This document shows, piece after piece, positions 41,021 through 50,211 of a stretch of DNA of 64,000 nt; position 1 is the stretch's first letter; each line of letters starts with the position of its first letter. The notes below the pieces were generated by a model that was not told the DNA's origin, did no database searches, and worked only from the letters and a program-made list of their open reading frames with translations. The stretch covers positions 24,298-88,297 of the forward strand of contig JAEXAR010000034.1 in the NCBI GenBank assembly GCA_023394415.1. The letters are read 5' to 3'. The position numbers were made by a program, and so were the translations under genes. The DNA comes from Bacteroidota bacterium. GTDB lineage: Bacteria > Bacteroidota > Bacteroidia > Flavobacteriales > Weeksellaceae.

Positions 41021-42124
41021 TTATTTCTTCGGTGAGCATCCTGCCATTGTGGTGATTTTTACGGCTTCGGTTGGAGGTAAATTTTTGTTTCTCTCCACCA
41101 AACTTTCAATCATATTTTGGGCAGTTTTGGTGTAGATTTCCTCAATTTTAGAACCTTCCTGTAATGCTGCAGGTCTACCAACATCTCCCGCTTCTCTAAT
41201 ACTTTGAATTAAAGGTATTTCACCTAAAACCGGAATTCCTAAATCATCTGCCAAATATTGCGCTCCCTGATTTCCGAAGATGTAATATTTATTATTGGGT
41301 AATTCTTCAGGAGTAAAGTAAGCCATATTTTCAATTAATCCCAAAACAGGAATATTGATACTCTCCATTTGGAACATTGCAATTCCTTTTCTCACATCTG
41401 CCAAAGCTACATGTTGTGGTGTAGAAACTATTACCGCTCCTGTTACAGGAACTTCCTGAATAATGGATAAATGTATATCTCCCGTTCCCGGAGGTAAATC
41501 GATTAAAAGAAAATCCAATTCTCCCCAATGAGCATCACGAATCATTTGGTTTAAAGCTTTAGAAGCCATTGGTCCTCGCCAAACCACTGCTTGATTTGCA
41601 CCAGAAAAATACCCAATCGAAAGCATTTTAACGCCGTAATTTTCAATAGGTTGCATCAGGTTTCTGCCATTTACTTCTACAGAAAGTGGTTTTGCACCTT
41701 CCGTATCAAGCATTGTTGGTACTGAAGGACCGTAAATATCTGCATCAAGTAACCCGACTTTAAAACCCATTTTTGCTAAAGTTACCGCTAAATTAGCCGC
41801 TACAGTAGATTTACCAACGCCACCTTTGCCGGATGCTACAGCTATAATATTTTGAATCCCGGGAATCTGTTTTCCTTTAATTTGGTTTTGTTGAACTTCG
41901 GTTGGTTCCGGAGAAACTATTTTAAGTTTTAGAACCACATCTTCACCAAATTCAGATGCGAAAGCCTGCTTCATAGCTACTTCCAGTTTCTTTTTTTCAT
42001 GCATTGCAGGTGAATGTGCCGTCATATCAATATACACATCATTTCCCATTACCTGAAGGTTATTCACCAAGTCATCTACTTCTATTTCTTTCAGGAAATC
42101 CTGAACTTTTGCTTTCGTCAACAT
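41021..42124 (-). CDS. apbC: Mrp/ApbC iron-sulfur carrier ATPase
   Basis: ParA/MinD-like P-loop ATPase that transfers Fe-S clusters. N-terminal MIP18-like domain (about 1-80), then deviant Walker A ASGKGGVGKST (about 104-114), LLDADIYGPSVPTML, and LIDLPPGTGD (Walker B). The usual C-terminal CxxC is not obvious; the end is TTMAGCSPKK. ATG 42124 (MLTKAK...) is preferred; a second ATG two codons upstream is also possible. Confidence 0.93.
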   Translation of the reverse strand: MLTKAKVQDFLKEIEVDDLVNNLQVMGNDVYIDMTAHSPAMHEKKKLEVAMKQAFASEFGEDVVLKLKIVSPEPTEVQQNQIKGKQIPGIQNIIAVASGKGGVGKSTVAANLAVTLAKMGFKVGLLDADIYGPSVPTMLDTEGAKPLSVEVNGRNLMQPIENYGVKMLSIGYFSGANQAVVWRGPMASKALNQMIRDAHWGELDFLLIDLPPGTGDIHLSIIQEVPVTGAVIVSTPQHVALADVRKGIAMFQMESINIPVLGLIENMAYFTPEELPNNKYYIFGNQGAQYLADDLGIPVLGEIPLIQSIREAGDVGRPAALQEGSKIEEIYTKTAQNMIESLVERNKNLPPTEAVKITTMAGCSPKK

Positions 42125-42201
42125 AATCATTTTATTGAATCACAAAATTACAGAATTATTTCTTTAATTTAGAATGATTAAAATCAAGGTAGGGATAAAT
42201 A

Positions 42202-42230
42202 AAAAAGGACTTCCTTATGAAAGTCCTTCT
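42202..42230 (-). terminator. Terminator of the symporter gene
   Basis: Stem AAGGACTT/AAGTCCTT (42205-42228), T-rich on the minus strand. Confidence 0.82.
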
Positions 42231-42249
42231 TAATGTCTTTATAAATAAG

Positions 42250-43677
42250 TTATTCCGCCTTAAAAGCCAGAGCCTTTTCCTGATCAAACTCTCCTTCCCA
42301 TTTTGCAATTACAACCGATGCAAGACAGTTCCCAATAACATTTACAGAAGTTCTACCCATATCCATTAATTCATCAATTCCTAAAATGGCTGCAATGATG
42401 AATGTTGGCAAGCCAAACTGATCTGCAGTAGCAATAAGGATAATTAATGATGCCCTCGGAATTGCAGCTACACCTTTACTGGTAATCATCAATGTTAAAC
42501 AGATTAAAAGCTGTTGCCCGAAAGATAGATGCATACCTGCAGCTTGCGCCACGAAAATAGATGCTAAAGAAAGGTATAGCGTGGTACCGTCCAGATTGAA
42601 AGAATAACCCGTTGGTACTACAAAAGAAACCACTTTTCTTGGCACCCCAAACTGCTCCATATTTTGCATTACAACAGGAAGTGCAGCATCGGAACTGGTT
42701 GTAGCAAATGCAATGGAAACCGGTTCTTTAATGGCTTCTATAAATTTTTTGATGGGCACTTTCATATATAATGCTATTGGCAATAGTACCAAAAGTATAA
42801 AAGCAATGAGTGCGGCATAAAGTGTTATGAGAAGCATAAACAGATACCTTAATATATCAATTCCCATATGTCCAACGGTGTAAGCCATAGCAGCACCTAC
42901 ACCAATTGGTGCAAAGTACATAATGATGTGCGTGTATTTGAACATCGTTTCTGCAAGGCTCTCCATAAAATCAACGAGTGGTTTTTTCTTCTGCTCAGGA
43001 AGTTTTGCTAAACCGATACCAAAAATTACTGCAAAAATTACAATCTGAAGTACCTGATTTTCGTATATAGATTTCACAATATTTTCCGGAAAAATATCTC
43101 TAAAAAAAGCTGTTGTTTTAAATAACCATTGATTTGCTTCAGGGATTTGCTCCAATGCTTTTATATCAGCTTCCTTTACTGTAGAGCTTTTTGGTAGTTC
43201 TTGATGTGGTATTTTGGACGCATCAATTCCTACTCCTGCTTTGGTGATATTAATTGCTGCTAAACCTATAAATAATGCTATTGTGGTGGCGGTATAGAAA
43301 TATAAAAGTGATTTCCAAGCCATTCTACCAACTTGTTTCAGGTCTGAATGACCTGCAATTCCGTAAACCAATGTCGCAAATAAAATAGGACCTACAATAG
43401 TTTTAATTAAGCGTATGAAACCCTGACTTAAAGGCTGCATCGAAAGTGCAATACCCGGAAAATCCCGCCCTAAGATGATACCAATCACAATACTGATTAA
43501 TATCCAAGTGGTAAGGCTTTTTCTTCGTAAAGCGTAGGTTACCATTCCCAAAATAAGGAGTAAATGTCCGAAGACTAAATAATCTTTTGGAAGTGGATTT
43601 ATAAAATTGAGTGCGTGCAAAATAACCGCAATAGTAAGTGTTATCAGCGGAAAAATCTTCAGAAGTTTAGGACTCAT
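42250..43677 (-). CDS. Dicarboxylate/amino acid:cation symporter (DAACS family)
   Basis: 475-residue transporter of the GltP/DctA fold. Two extra N-terminal helices (about 7-27, 32-48) precede the eight-helix core. HP1 carries the serine-rich motif ATTSSDAALPVVM, TM7 carries YSFNLDGTTLYL (the N-x-DGT sodium/substrate site), and HP2/TM8 IPRASLIILIAT and DELMDMGRTSVNVIGN. It imports C4-dicarboxylates or acidic amino acids with Na+ or H+; substrate not decided. Confidence 0.92.
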   Translation of the reverse strand: MSPKLLKIFPLITLTIAVILHALNFINPLPKDYLVFGHLLLILGMVTYALRRKSLTTWILISIVIGIILGRDFPGIALSMQPLSQGFIRLIKTIVGPILFATLVYGIAGHSDLKQVGRMAWKSLLYFYTATTIALFIGLAAINITKAGVGIDASKIPHQELPKSSTVKEADIKALEQIPEANQWLFKTTAFFRDIFPENIVKSIYENQVLQIVIFAVIFGIGLAKLPEQKKKPLVDFMESLAETMFKYTHIIMYFAPIGVGAAMAYTVGHMGIDILRYLFMLLITLYAALIAFILLVLLPIALYMKVPIKKFIEAIKEPVSIAFATTSSDAALPVVMQNMEQFGVPRKVVSFVVPTGYSFNLDGTTLYLSLASIFVAQAAGMHLSFGQQLLICLTLMITSKGVAAIPRASLIILIATADQFGLPTFIIAAILGIDELMDMGRTSVNVIGNCLASVVIAKWEGEFDQEKALAFKAE

Positions 43678-43858
43678 ATATATTTGTTGTAAGATTTACA
43701 AATATAGTTTTTCTGAAACAGCCCGTCAAAAAAATTATAAATTTTTGTAAATGTGCTGAAAACTGCAATTATGAGGTGCTTTTCTAGGACAAGCGATTGA
43801 AACAGAAATCCTTTTTTATTTTCAAAAAAAATAAAAAAGATTGTCGTGTAAAGCGTGG

Positions 43859-43907
43859 TCGCATTATAATTTTAGGCTGGCAAAGCTGTTGGAAAATTAT
43901 AATGCGA
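43859..43907. repeat. Inverted repeat with 15-bp perfect arms and a 19-base GC-richer loop
   Basis: Arms TCGCATTATAATTTT/AAAATTATAATGCGA enclose AGGCTGGCAAAGCTGTTGG. There is no T tract after either arm, so it is not a usual terminator. It could be an RNA element or the end of a small mobile element. Confidence 0.7.
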
Positions 43908-43956
43908 TGGCCCCAAATGAATCATTTAATAAATGAATAGGTTTTACTAATCTAAA

Positions 43957-43985
43957 ATAAAAAACCTCCGAAAAATTCTGAGGTT
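43957..43985 (-). terminator. Terminator of the SH3/BON gene pair
   Basis: Stem AACCTC/GAGGTT with an 11-base loop, followed by TTTTATTTT on the minus strand. Confidence 0.75.
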
Positions 43986-44005
43986 ATGTATGAAAACTTA
44001 AAAAA

Positions 44006-44425
44006 TTAAGCTCTTAAGTATCTTGCGTAAGCGTAACCTTCTGTTCCTGATGAAGTTCTAACTCTCCACCACTCATCTGAAGATTGCTCTACTAAAGTTA
44101 CCAACTCACCTTTCCCAGCTTTGCCTACAATTGCAGCATCTGTAGAAGGCTCCTGACGGATGTTAAGATTTGAATCTTCGGTAGCAACGGTAAGGTTAGC
44201 ACCAGCTGGAAGACCTGCAACTTGTACATCGATGTTGATATCTGAAGCGGAATATGTAGCATCTATCGCTCCAAGTGCGTTCCACACAGCATCTTTAGCT
44301 GCTGTAGTAGATGCGTTGCCTGAAACGTAAAGTACACCATCCTGCTCCTGAACCTGAAGGTTGGAAATTCCTGCAGACTGTGCTGCTGAAACTACGCTTG
44401 AATATTTATCTTGTAATGCGCTCAT
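44006..44425 (-). CDS. BON-like plus bacterial SH3 domain protein
   Basis: 139 residues: an N-terminal BON/LysM-associated-like segment (about 1-68, VQEQDGVLYVSGNASTTAAKDAVWNAL) and a C-terminal SH3b domain (about 78-139, NLNIRQEPSTDAAIVGKAGKGELV, EWWRVRTSSGTEGYAYARYL). No signal peptide is seen. Seven bases separate it from the BON lipoprotein gene upstream, so the pair is an operon. Confidence 0.85.
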   Translation of the reverse strand: MSALQDKYSSVVSAAQSAGISNLQVQEQDGVLYVSGNASTTAAKDAVWNALGAIDATYSASDINIDVQVAGLPAGANLTVATEDSNLNIRQEPSTDAAIVGKAGKGELVTLVEQSSDEWWRVRTSSGTEGYAYARYLRA

Positions 44426-44432
44426 TTTATGA

Positions 44433-44903
44433 TTATTTTACTACTAAACTGTTTGTGTATTTGCCGATTTTCAAAGCATCAACTGATTCTTTGATTTTTC
44501 TTGCTTGCTGTGGAGAAACGTTACCTGTTAAAGTAAGCTCGCCATTCACCACTTCAGCTTTTACTGATGGGAAATCCTTAACTGCATCTTGTACTTTTGT
44601 AAGAACTGCTGGATCTACAGCATTTACTTCTACAGCCGGAGCTACAGTTGCCATATCCATAACGTCTTTTACTCCTGGGATAGCTTTAAGAGAAGCAATT
44701 GCAGCGTCTTTATCTGCTTGTGTTGCGTAAGTTCCGCTTAAGTGTGCTACACCTTCTTTTACTTCTACAGAAGCATTAGGATTAGATGTTACAACAGTTG
44801 TTGCTTTAGTCTGAAGATCTGCATCAGTTACTTTTTTCTTACAAGAAACTGCGCCGAAAGACACCGCAAGTGCTAAAGCAGCCATTGTGATTGATTTTTT
44901 CAT
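44433..44903 (-). CDS. Lipoprotein with two BON domains
   Basis: 156-residue lipoprotein (lipobox C21 in GAVSC) with two BON modules (about 30-85 and 95-156), each with a G-V/E-L-x-L-x-G-x-V core (EGVAHLSGTY, NGELTLTGNV). BON domains bind membranes or other proteins and are common in osmotic-stress proteins such as OsmY. First gene of the pair with the SH3 protein. Confidence 0.9.
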   Translation of the reverse strand: MKKSITMAALALAVSFGAVSCKKKVTDADLQTKATTVVTSNPNASVEVKEGVAHLSGTYATQADKDAAIASLKAIPGVKDVMDMATVAPAVEVNAVDPAVLTKVQDAVKDFPSVKAEVVNGELTLTGNVSPQQARKIKESVDALKIGKYTNSLVVK

Positions 44904-45035
44904 AGTTTAAAAAATGTTTAATGTTAATTTATTATTGAATCAAATTTACTAATAAATATTATGCCGAATTCTTAAAAAATTATAAAATTTTCTTAAAAAT
45001 TATGTAATACATTCAGAATCAAATTTATTATTTTT

Positions 45036-45647
45036 TTATGACTTTACAATGGTTCTGAAAGTAAGATTTATCCTAGGTTGCAGAACTTTTTTGGTAGGTG
45101 GTAAACGATGTAGCCAATGGCTCTGGGTTTGATCTTTCATTACCAAAAGACTTCCATGTTCCAAAATGAGCTCTACCTTCTCTTTTGAAATTTTATGTTT
45201 GAATGAAAATTTTCTTTCAGCGCCAAAAGTTAATGATGCAATGGCTCCATTCTTTTTCAAATCTTTTTCGCCGTCACTGTGATAAGCCATTCCTTCATTG
45301 CCATCGTGATAGAGATTTAGCAAACAGGAATTGAAAGTTTCTCCTGTAAGTTGTTCTGTTTTAAGTTTCAGTTGTAGAAGTTCGGATGTCCATTTTTGAG
45401 CATATTTAGTTCTTCCGGAATAAGTATATTCAAAAGTCTCGTCACCAAACCAAGCGATTTTTCTTTTGGTTTCTATCAGTTTTCCAAAAATAACAGCTTC
45501 ATCACTCTTCCAAGGAATATTTTCGAATAGATTATCGTAGTAAAAATTAGCCTCTTCAGAACTAAAGACCTTACCATAATAATTTACAGTACCGTCTTTT
45601 GGAAGCAAATTTATACCGGAGTCGAAACCTAGATCAAATAAATTCAT
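45036..45647 (-). CDS. alkB: Alpha-ketoglutarate-dependent dioxygenase, AlkB family
   Basis: 203-residue Fe(II)/2-oxoglutarate dioxygenase that oxidatively removes alkyl groups from bases in DNA or RNA. The iron triad is H123-x-D125 in AYHSDGEKDL and H180 in HWLHRLPP; R192 and R198 in PRINLTFR bind 2-oxoglutarate. NSCLLNLYHDG matches the ALKBH2/3-like core. It stands alone and is divergent from the S15-type hydrolase. Confidence 0.93.
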   Translation of the reverse strand: MNLFDLGFDSGINLLPKDGTVNYYGKVFSSEEANFYYDNLFENIPWKSDEAVIFGKLIETKRKIAWFGDETFEYTYSGRTKYAQKWTSELLQLKLKTEQLTGETFNSCLLNLYHDGNEGMAYHSDGEKDLKKNGAIASLTFGAERKFSFKHKISKEKVELILEHGSLLVMKDQTQSHWLHRLPPTKKVLQPRINLTFRTIVKS

Positions 45648-45712
45648 TTATGTTTAGTTAAAGATGTATGCTTAAAAATACAATTATTATTACCTTCGTT
45701 AAAATTAATTTC

Positions 45713-47569
45713 ATGAAAAACTACTTTTTTATTGTTTTGGTCATGTTTTTTGCTTTAGGAAATGCCCAAAACAGACCGGATAACACTTTTGTAAAAGAAA
45801 ACTTCAGCAAAAAAGAGGTGTATATCACTATGCGTGATGGTGTAAAGCTCTTTACTTCCATATACATCCCGAAAGATATAGCAAACAATAAAAAATATCC
45901 TTTTTTGATGCAACGTACGTGTTACAGCGTTGCGCCTTATGGTGAAGACCAGTACAAATCCTCTCTCGGCCCAAACAAATACCTTTTGAATGATAAATAC
46001 ATTTTTGTGTATCAAGATGTTAGAGGAAGATATATGAGCGAAGGCACCTTTACCAATATGACGCCACAGGTAGAACGTAAAACGAAGAAAGATGTTGATG
46101 AAAGTACCGATACCTACGACACTATAGAATGGTTATTAAAAAACATCGCCAACAACAACGGCAAAGTAGGACAATACGGAACCTCTTATCCGGGATTTTA
46201 TACTGCTGCCGGAGTATTGTCACAACATCCGGCTTTGGTTGCATCTTCTCCGCAAGCGCCAATTTCTAATTTCTGGAATGATGATTTTCTTCACAACGGA
46301 AGATTTATGTTGGGATATTTCAGAACATTTCCTGTATTTGGCGTACAGAAAACAAAACCTGAAAAAGAATCTTGGTTTTCTGATAAGATGATTAAAGCAA
46401 CTTCTGAAGATGGACTGAAATTCTACAGAGATATGGGAACCTTAAAAGACGGTTATGACAAATATTATAAAGACAATTTCTTTATGACCGAAGTGATGCA
46501 GCATAATAATTATGATGATTTCTGGCAGAAAAGAAACTTACTCCCACATCTTAAAAATGTGAATCACGCTGTAATGACTGTTGGCGGTTGGTATGATGCT
46601 GAAGATTTATCTGGTCCACTTAATATTTATAAAGCGATAGAAAAAACAAGTCCTAAAGCTAAAAACACCATTGTAATGGGACCTTTTGCACACGGAGGAT
46701 GGAGCAGAGAAAATGGAAAACACTTCCACAACGAAATATATTTTGGAGACAGCATTGCGACTTACTATCAGAAAAATCTTGAAACTAAATTCTTCAACCA
46801 TTATCTAAAAGGTGACACCAAAAAAGATGCAGGATTACCAGAAGCTATGATGTATGATACAGGTAAGAAAGAATGGAAAGAGTTTGCCAAATATCCACCA
46901 GTAAATTCAAAAAAAGTAAACTTCTACCTTGCAGATGGAATGCTGAAAAACACACCCTCACAAAGTGTTTCCGAATATTATAGTGACCCCAGCAATCCTG
47001 TATTGAGTTCTGATAATTTGAGAGATTTCAATGGATTTACGCCAAGAAATTATATGAGTGAAGATCAGCGTTTTGCTGTGGGAAGACCTGATGTTTTAAC
47101 CTTTACAACTGATGTTTTAACAGAAGATATCACCTTTGCAGGAGAAATTATGGCTAAACTAAACATTACTTCCACTTCTGATGATGCGGATTTTGTAGTG
47201 AAATTGATTGATGTTTACCCTCAAGATTTCAAACCCGAGCAAAAGAAAGAAGGCGTTATTTATGGAAATTATCACCAAATGATACGCAGCGAAATCATGC
47301 CGGCACGTTTTAGAAATTCATTTGAAAAACCTCAACCTTTAGTTCCTAATCAGAAAACAGCAGTTAATTTCAGATTACAAGATGTGGTACATACTTTCAA
47401 AAAAGGACACAAAATCCAAATTCAGATCTCAAGTACATGGTTTCCATTGTTTGTAGTAAATCCCCAAAAATACATTGAAAATGTGAATATGGCTGATAAA
47501 AAAGACTATACCAAAGCCTTTATCAAAATTTTTGGAGATAGCTCTATAGAAGCAGATATTCTAAAATAA
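45713..47569 (+). CDS. Secreted CocE/NonD-family (S15-type) hydrolase, alpha-amino-acid ester hydrolase-like
   Basis: 618 residues with a signal peptide (MKNYFFIVLVMFFALGNAQ). The alpha/beta-hydrolase triad is S158 in YGTSYPGF, D295 in GGWYDAED and H327 in GPFAHGGW; the C-terminal jelly-roll (about 400-618) is typical of X-Pro dipeptidyl-peptidase C-terminal domains. The motifs are those of alpha-amino-acid ester hydrolases and glutaryl acylases; the natural substrate is probably a peptide or amide. ATG 45713 is chosen over 45668 because it begins the signal. Confidence 0.9.
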   Translation: MKNYFFIVLVMFFALGNAQNRPDNTFVKENFSKKEVYITMRDGVKLFTSIYIPKDIANNKKYPFLMQRTCYSVAPYGEDQYKSSLGPNKYLLNDKYIFVYQDVRGRYMSEGTFTNMTPQVERKTKKDVDESTDTYDTIEWLLKNIANNNGKVGQYGTSYPGFYTAAGVLSQHPALVASSPQAPISNFWNDDFLHNGRFMLGYFRTFPVFGVQKTKPEKESWFSDKMIKATSEDGLKFYRDMGTLKDGYDKYYKDNFFMTEVMQHNNYDDFWQKRNLLPHLKNVNHAVMTVGGWYDAEDLSGPLNIYKAIEKTSPKAKNTIVMGPFAHGGWSRENGKHFHNEIYFGDSIATYYQKNLETKFFNHYLKGDTKKDAGLPEAMMYDTGKKEWKEFAKYPPVNSKKVNFYLADGMLKNTPSQSVSEYYSDPSNPVLSSDNLRDFNGFTPRNYMSEDQRFAVGRPDVLTFTTDVLTEDITFAGEIMAKLNITSTSDDADFVVKLIDVYPQDFKPEQKKEGVIYGNYHQMIRSEIMPARFRNSFEKPQPLVPNQKTAVNFRLQDVVHTFKKGHKIQIQISSTWFPLFVVNPQKYIENVNMADKKDYTKAFIKIFGDSSIEADILK

Positions 47570-47594
47570 AAATGTACAATCAAAATGATATAAT

Positions 47595-48239
47595 ATGAAA
47601 AAAATTTTAATGTTTTTAACAGTTATATTGGGACTTTTAGCTGTTAGAGCACAATATGTAGAACCTGAAAAAGCAGATAAGGAAGCTGCCAAACGTAAGG
47701 CATCAGAAATTGTTACCTATCCTACCTTAAAATTCGATTCTATCGAAGCCAAAAAAGCTTTAGCATTAGGAAAAGGCAAAATAAAAGGGGTTGCCTTTAC
47801 GAGAACAAGAGAAGGTTATGGGCTCAAAACCGGACAAAAAGTTTTAGCTAATAAAATTACCATTCAGTTATTTCCGGTTACACCCTACTTTCAAGAATAT
47901 TACAATCTTTGGAAAGACAAAAACAAAAATAACCCCCAAAAAAATCGGTACGTTTATATGGATAAGAATGCTTACCGATACAGGTTGGATGCTATTACCA
48001 ACAGTTCCGGCGAGTTTACATTTCCCGACATGAAACCCGGACGCTATTATTTATGGGCAAATATAGGCTATTCTCGAACCTACTCTTATAATCAATACAC
48101 TGGAAGTGGCTACAGCACAAGTGGAAATCGTGTAGACTATTACAGTCCATCTTCCTATAACAAGGATTTTTCTGAATTTTTAGAACTTTTTGTTGATGTA
48201 AAAACAGATGGTGAAACAGTAGAGGTGAAATTGAGATAA
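47595..48239 (+). CDS. Secreted protein with a carboxypeptidase-regulatory-like domain
   Basis: 214 residues with signal peptide MKKILMFLTVILGLLAVRAQ. The middle fits a CarboxypepD-regulatory-like beta-sandwich (NSSGEFTFPDMKPGRYYLWA, about 142-160), with a Tyr/Ser-rich stretch after it. No enzyme motif seen. It lies 25 bases after the S15-type hydrolase and may be its operon partner. Function unknown. Confidence 0.75.
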   Translation: MKKILMFLTVILGLLAVRAQYVEPEKADKEAAKRKASEIVTYPTLKFDSIEAKKALALGKGKIKGVAFTRTREGYGLKTGQKVLANKITIQLFPVTPYFQEYYNLWKDKNKNNPQKNRYVYMDKNAYRYRLDAITNSSGEFTFPDMKPGRYYLWANIGYSRTYSYNQYTGSGYSTSGNRVDYYSPSSYNKDFSEFLELFVDVKTDGETVEVKLR

Positions 48240-48243
48240 TATT

Positions 48244-48293
48244 AAAATTCGTGCATTCTTGCTAGATCATTTAGCCCAGAATGCACGAATTTT
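48244..48293. terminator. Bidirectional terminator
   Basis: Sixteen-base-pair perfect stem AAAATTCGTGCATTCT/AGAATGCACGAATTTT with an 18-base loop between convergent genes. Confidence 0.88.
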
Positions 48294-48319
48294 CTTTCTT
48301 AAATTTTTTCTCTTACTTT

Positions 48320-49174
48320 TTAATTCTTCGCAATGTGATAATACGCCAACATTTTATAGTATAATTTCGCTGCAAGGAAAGCTGTTGGTTTGGAGTATGG
48401 AGAATCCATTAATTCCACAATATCAAACGCCACAACATTGCATTTTTCAAATACTTTTTTCAAGAGTTCCAAAGTTGGATACCACTGCAAACCGCCGGGT
48501 TCCGGAGTTCCGGTAGAAGGTGCAAAAGAAGGATCGAAAGCATCCAAATCAATCGTGATATAAACGTTACCGGAAACTTTTTCAAGTACCTCATCTATCC
48601 AGTCTTCATTGTTTGCAATTTCGTGTGCCCAAAAACATTGCCCTTCCGGAACATACTGCATTTCTTCCACATCGCAAGAACGGATGCCAACTTGAACTAA
48701 ATTTAATTTCTGTGAAGCCTCAAAAACTGCACATGCGTGGTTTGAAGTAGAACCGTGAAATTCGGGACGCAAATCAGTATGTGCGTCTAACTGAAGCACC
48801 GTTAAATCAGGATATTTTTCGCCAAAAGCACGTATAGAACCTATGGAAACCGAATGCTCACCACCAAAAAGCGTAAACAATTTTCCTTCATTCTGCATCA
48901 TCTCTTTGGTTTTGTTATATACCGCTTCCGTCATGGCTTCAGGAGAAGAATTTTCTGAAATTTCACCTGCCAACCAAACACCTTCAAGATATGGCTCAGT
49001 ACGGGTTTCAATATCAAAAAGTTCCATATTTTCTGATGCTTCTAGAAAGAGTTCAGGACCTTTATCAGCACCTTTTCCCCAAGTTGAAGTACCATCGTAA
49101 GGAACGGTTACCAACATCACTTTCGAGTTTTCCAATGTTGCATTTTCTTCTGGAATACCGGCATAGGTTTTCAT
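48320..49174 (-). CDS. speB: Agmatinase
   Basis: Binuclear manganese ureohydrolase making putrescine and urea from agmatine, 284 residues. Metal ligands: H107 in GGEHSVS, D130, H132 and D134 in LDAHTDLR, and D209 and D211 in DLDAFDPSFAP. Arginine decarboxylase, which makes its substrate, is encoded 3.5 kb away at 52713-54104 on the same strand. Confidence 0.95.
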   Translation of the reverse strand: MKTYAGIPEENATLENSKVMLVTVPYDGTSTWGKGADKGPELFLEASENMELFDIETRTEPYLEGVWLAGEISENSSPEAMTEAVYNKTKEMMQNEGKLFTLFGGEHSVSIGSIRAFGEKYPDLTVLQLDAHTDLRPEFHGSTSNHACAVFEASQKLNLVQVGIRSCDVEEMQYVPEGQCFWAHEIANNEDWIDEVLEKVSGNVYITIDLDAFDPSFAPSTGTPEPGGLQWYPTLELLKKVFEKCNVVAFDIVELMDSPYSKPTAFLAAKLYYKMLAYYHIAKN

Positions 49175-49232
49175 AATATTTTTTCTATTTTTTTGATTTT
49201 GGCAAAGATAAACAAAACTTCTTTTTACAAAA

Positions 49233-49270
49233 TTAACCTTATCAAGGTTTTAAAACCTTGATAAGGTTAA
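49233..49270. repeat. 38-bp perfect palindrome without loop
   Basis: Arms TTAACCTTATCAAGGTTTT and AAAACCTTGATAAGGTTAA meet directly. It lies between divergent speB and the DUF2089 gene. The core AACCTTATCAAGG is a motif I associate with dispersed Chryseobacterium palindromes, not checked here. Confidence 0.75.
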
Positions 49271-49362
49271 AAATTTTAACTTTATTAAAAAATATTTTAA
49301 TTTTATTAAAAAAATGTGTAACAATTTGTATATTTGTATTACTAATTTGAAAAACAAAGCTA

Positions 49363-49632
49363 ATGAAACTACCCATATTCTGCCCCAGTTGTGAAAGTTC
49401 TTTGAATGTGAGCCAAATGAGATGCAACCATTGCGAGACCGAAGTGAATGGCAACTATGATCTGCCTCTTTATTTAAAACTTTCTAGAGAAGAGCAAGAT
49501 TTTATCCTTGAGTTTTTTCTTTCGAGCGGTAGCATTAAAGAAATGGCAAAACAGGCAGACCTTTCTTATCCGACGATGAGAAACAAAATGGATGATTTAA
49601 TTGAAAAAATCAACAAGCTAAAAACATTGTAA
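49363..49632 (+). CDS. DUF2089-type zinc-ribbon DNA-binding protein
   Basis: 89 residues: an N-terminal zinc ribbon (CPSCESSLNVSQMRCNHC, about 7-24) and a helix-turn-helix-like half (GSIKEMAKQADLSYPTMRNKMDDLI, about 53-77). Probable small regulator of the operon that follows; the Yip1-like gene starts one base after its stop. Confidence 0.85.
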   Translation: MKLPIFCPSCESSLNVSQMRCNHCETEVNGNYDLPLYLKLSREEQDFILEFFLSSGSIKEMAKQADLSYPTMRNKMDDLIEKINKLKTL

Positions 49633-49633
49633 A

Positions 49634-50200
49634 ATGAACTGGAAATTACTTTTTAATCCATTTGAAAAATTTGATGAGAAAATTTTACTTATTACTGGTA
49701 TATCGATTTACCTCATATTGACTATTGCTGGTTATGCTTTAGGTTTAAAACTGGACGGAATTATGCATTTTGACCACATCAACCAAGAAAATTTACCAAC
49801 AGAATTGCTTTTATCGTTTGGGGCAATTTTAATCTCAATTCTGCTCATTTGGGGATTGGGAAAAATTCTTAATCCACGTACAAGACTTATTGACATTGTA
49901 AACACAGTTTTAATAGCTATGATGCCAATGATTTTTATGCTGATTATTGGAGAAATACCATTGTTTAAAAACGCTCTTAATAGTACTGAAAAAATGTTAC
50001 AGCAAAATCCTAATGAATTCAACTATGAATTAGTAATTGTTATAATTTTTACTTGTCTAATTCTTCCATTCTTAATCTTCAACATTATTTTGTTATACAA
50101 TGGTTTCAAAACTGCCACCAATACAAAGAAATGGCAACACATTACACTATTTTTTGCACTTATATTTATCATTAATACCATTACCCAAATATTAATCTAG
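49634..50200 (+). CDS. Yip1-like membrane protein
   Basis: 188 residues with five hydrophobic segments (about 17-37, 58-76, 91-112, 135-158, 168-187) and the N-terminal WKLLFNPFEKFDEKI pattern seen in Yip1-type bacterial proteins. Function unknown. Second gene of the four-gene operon 49363-51802. Confidence 0.72.
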   Translation: MNWKLLFNPFEKFDEKILLITGISIYLILTIAGYALGLKLDGIMHFDHINQENLPTELLLSFGAILISILLIWGLGKILNPRTRLIDIVNTVLIAMMPMIFMLIIGEIPLFKNALNSTEKMLQQNPNEFNYELVIVIIFTCLILPFLIFNIILLYNGFKTATNTKKWQHITLFFALIFIINTITQILI

Positions 50201-50211
50201 AAACTAAAAAA

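Larger units (their letters stand above)
43678..44005. other. Gene-free region with hairpins
   Basis: No gene seen. It contains a near-perfect AT-rich inverted repeat (about 43809-43841), the strong 15-bp-arm hairpin at 43859-43907, and the terminator at 43957-43985. The first ~60 bases are the symporter upstream region. Confidence 0.6.

Noticed and set aside
41021..42124. Mrp as a plasmid-partition or MinD protein
   Set aside because: The N-terminal MIP18-like domain, chromosomal housekeeping context and the nearby NifU-domain gene fit the Fe-S carrier family instead.
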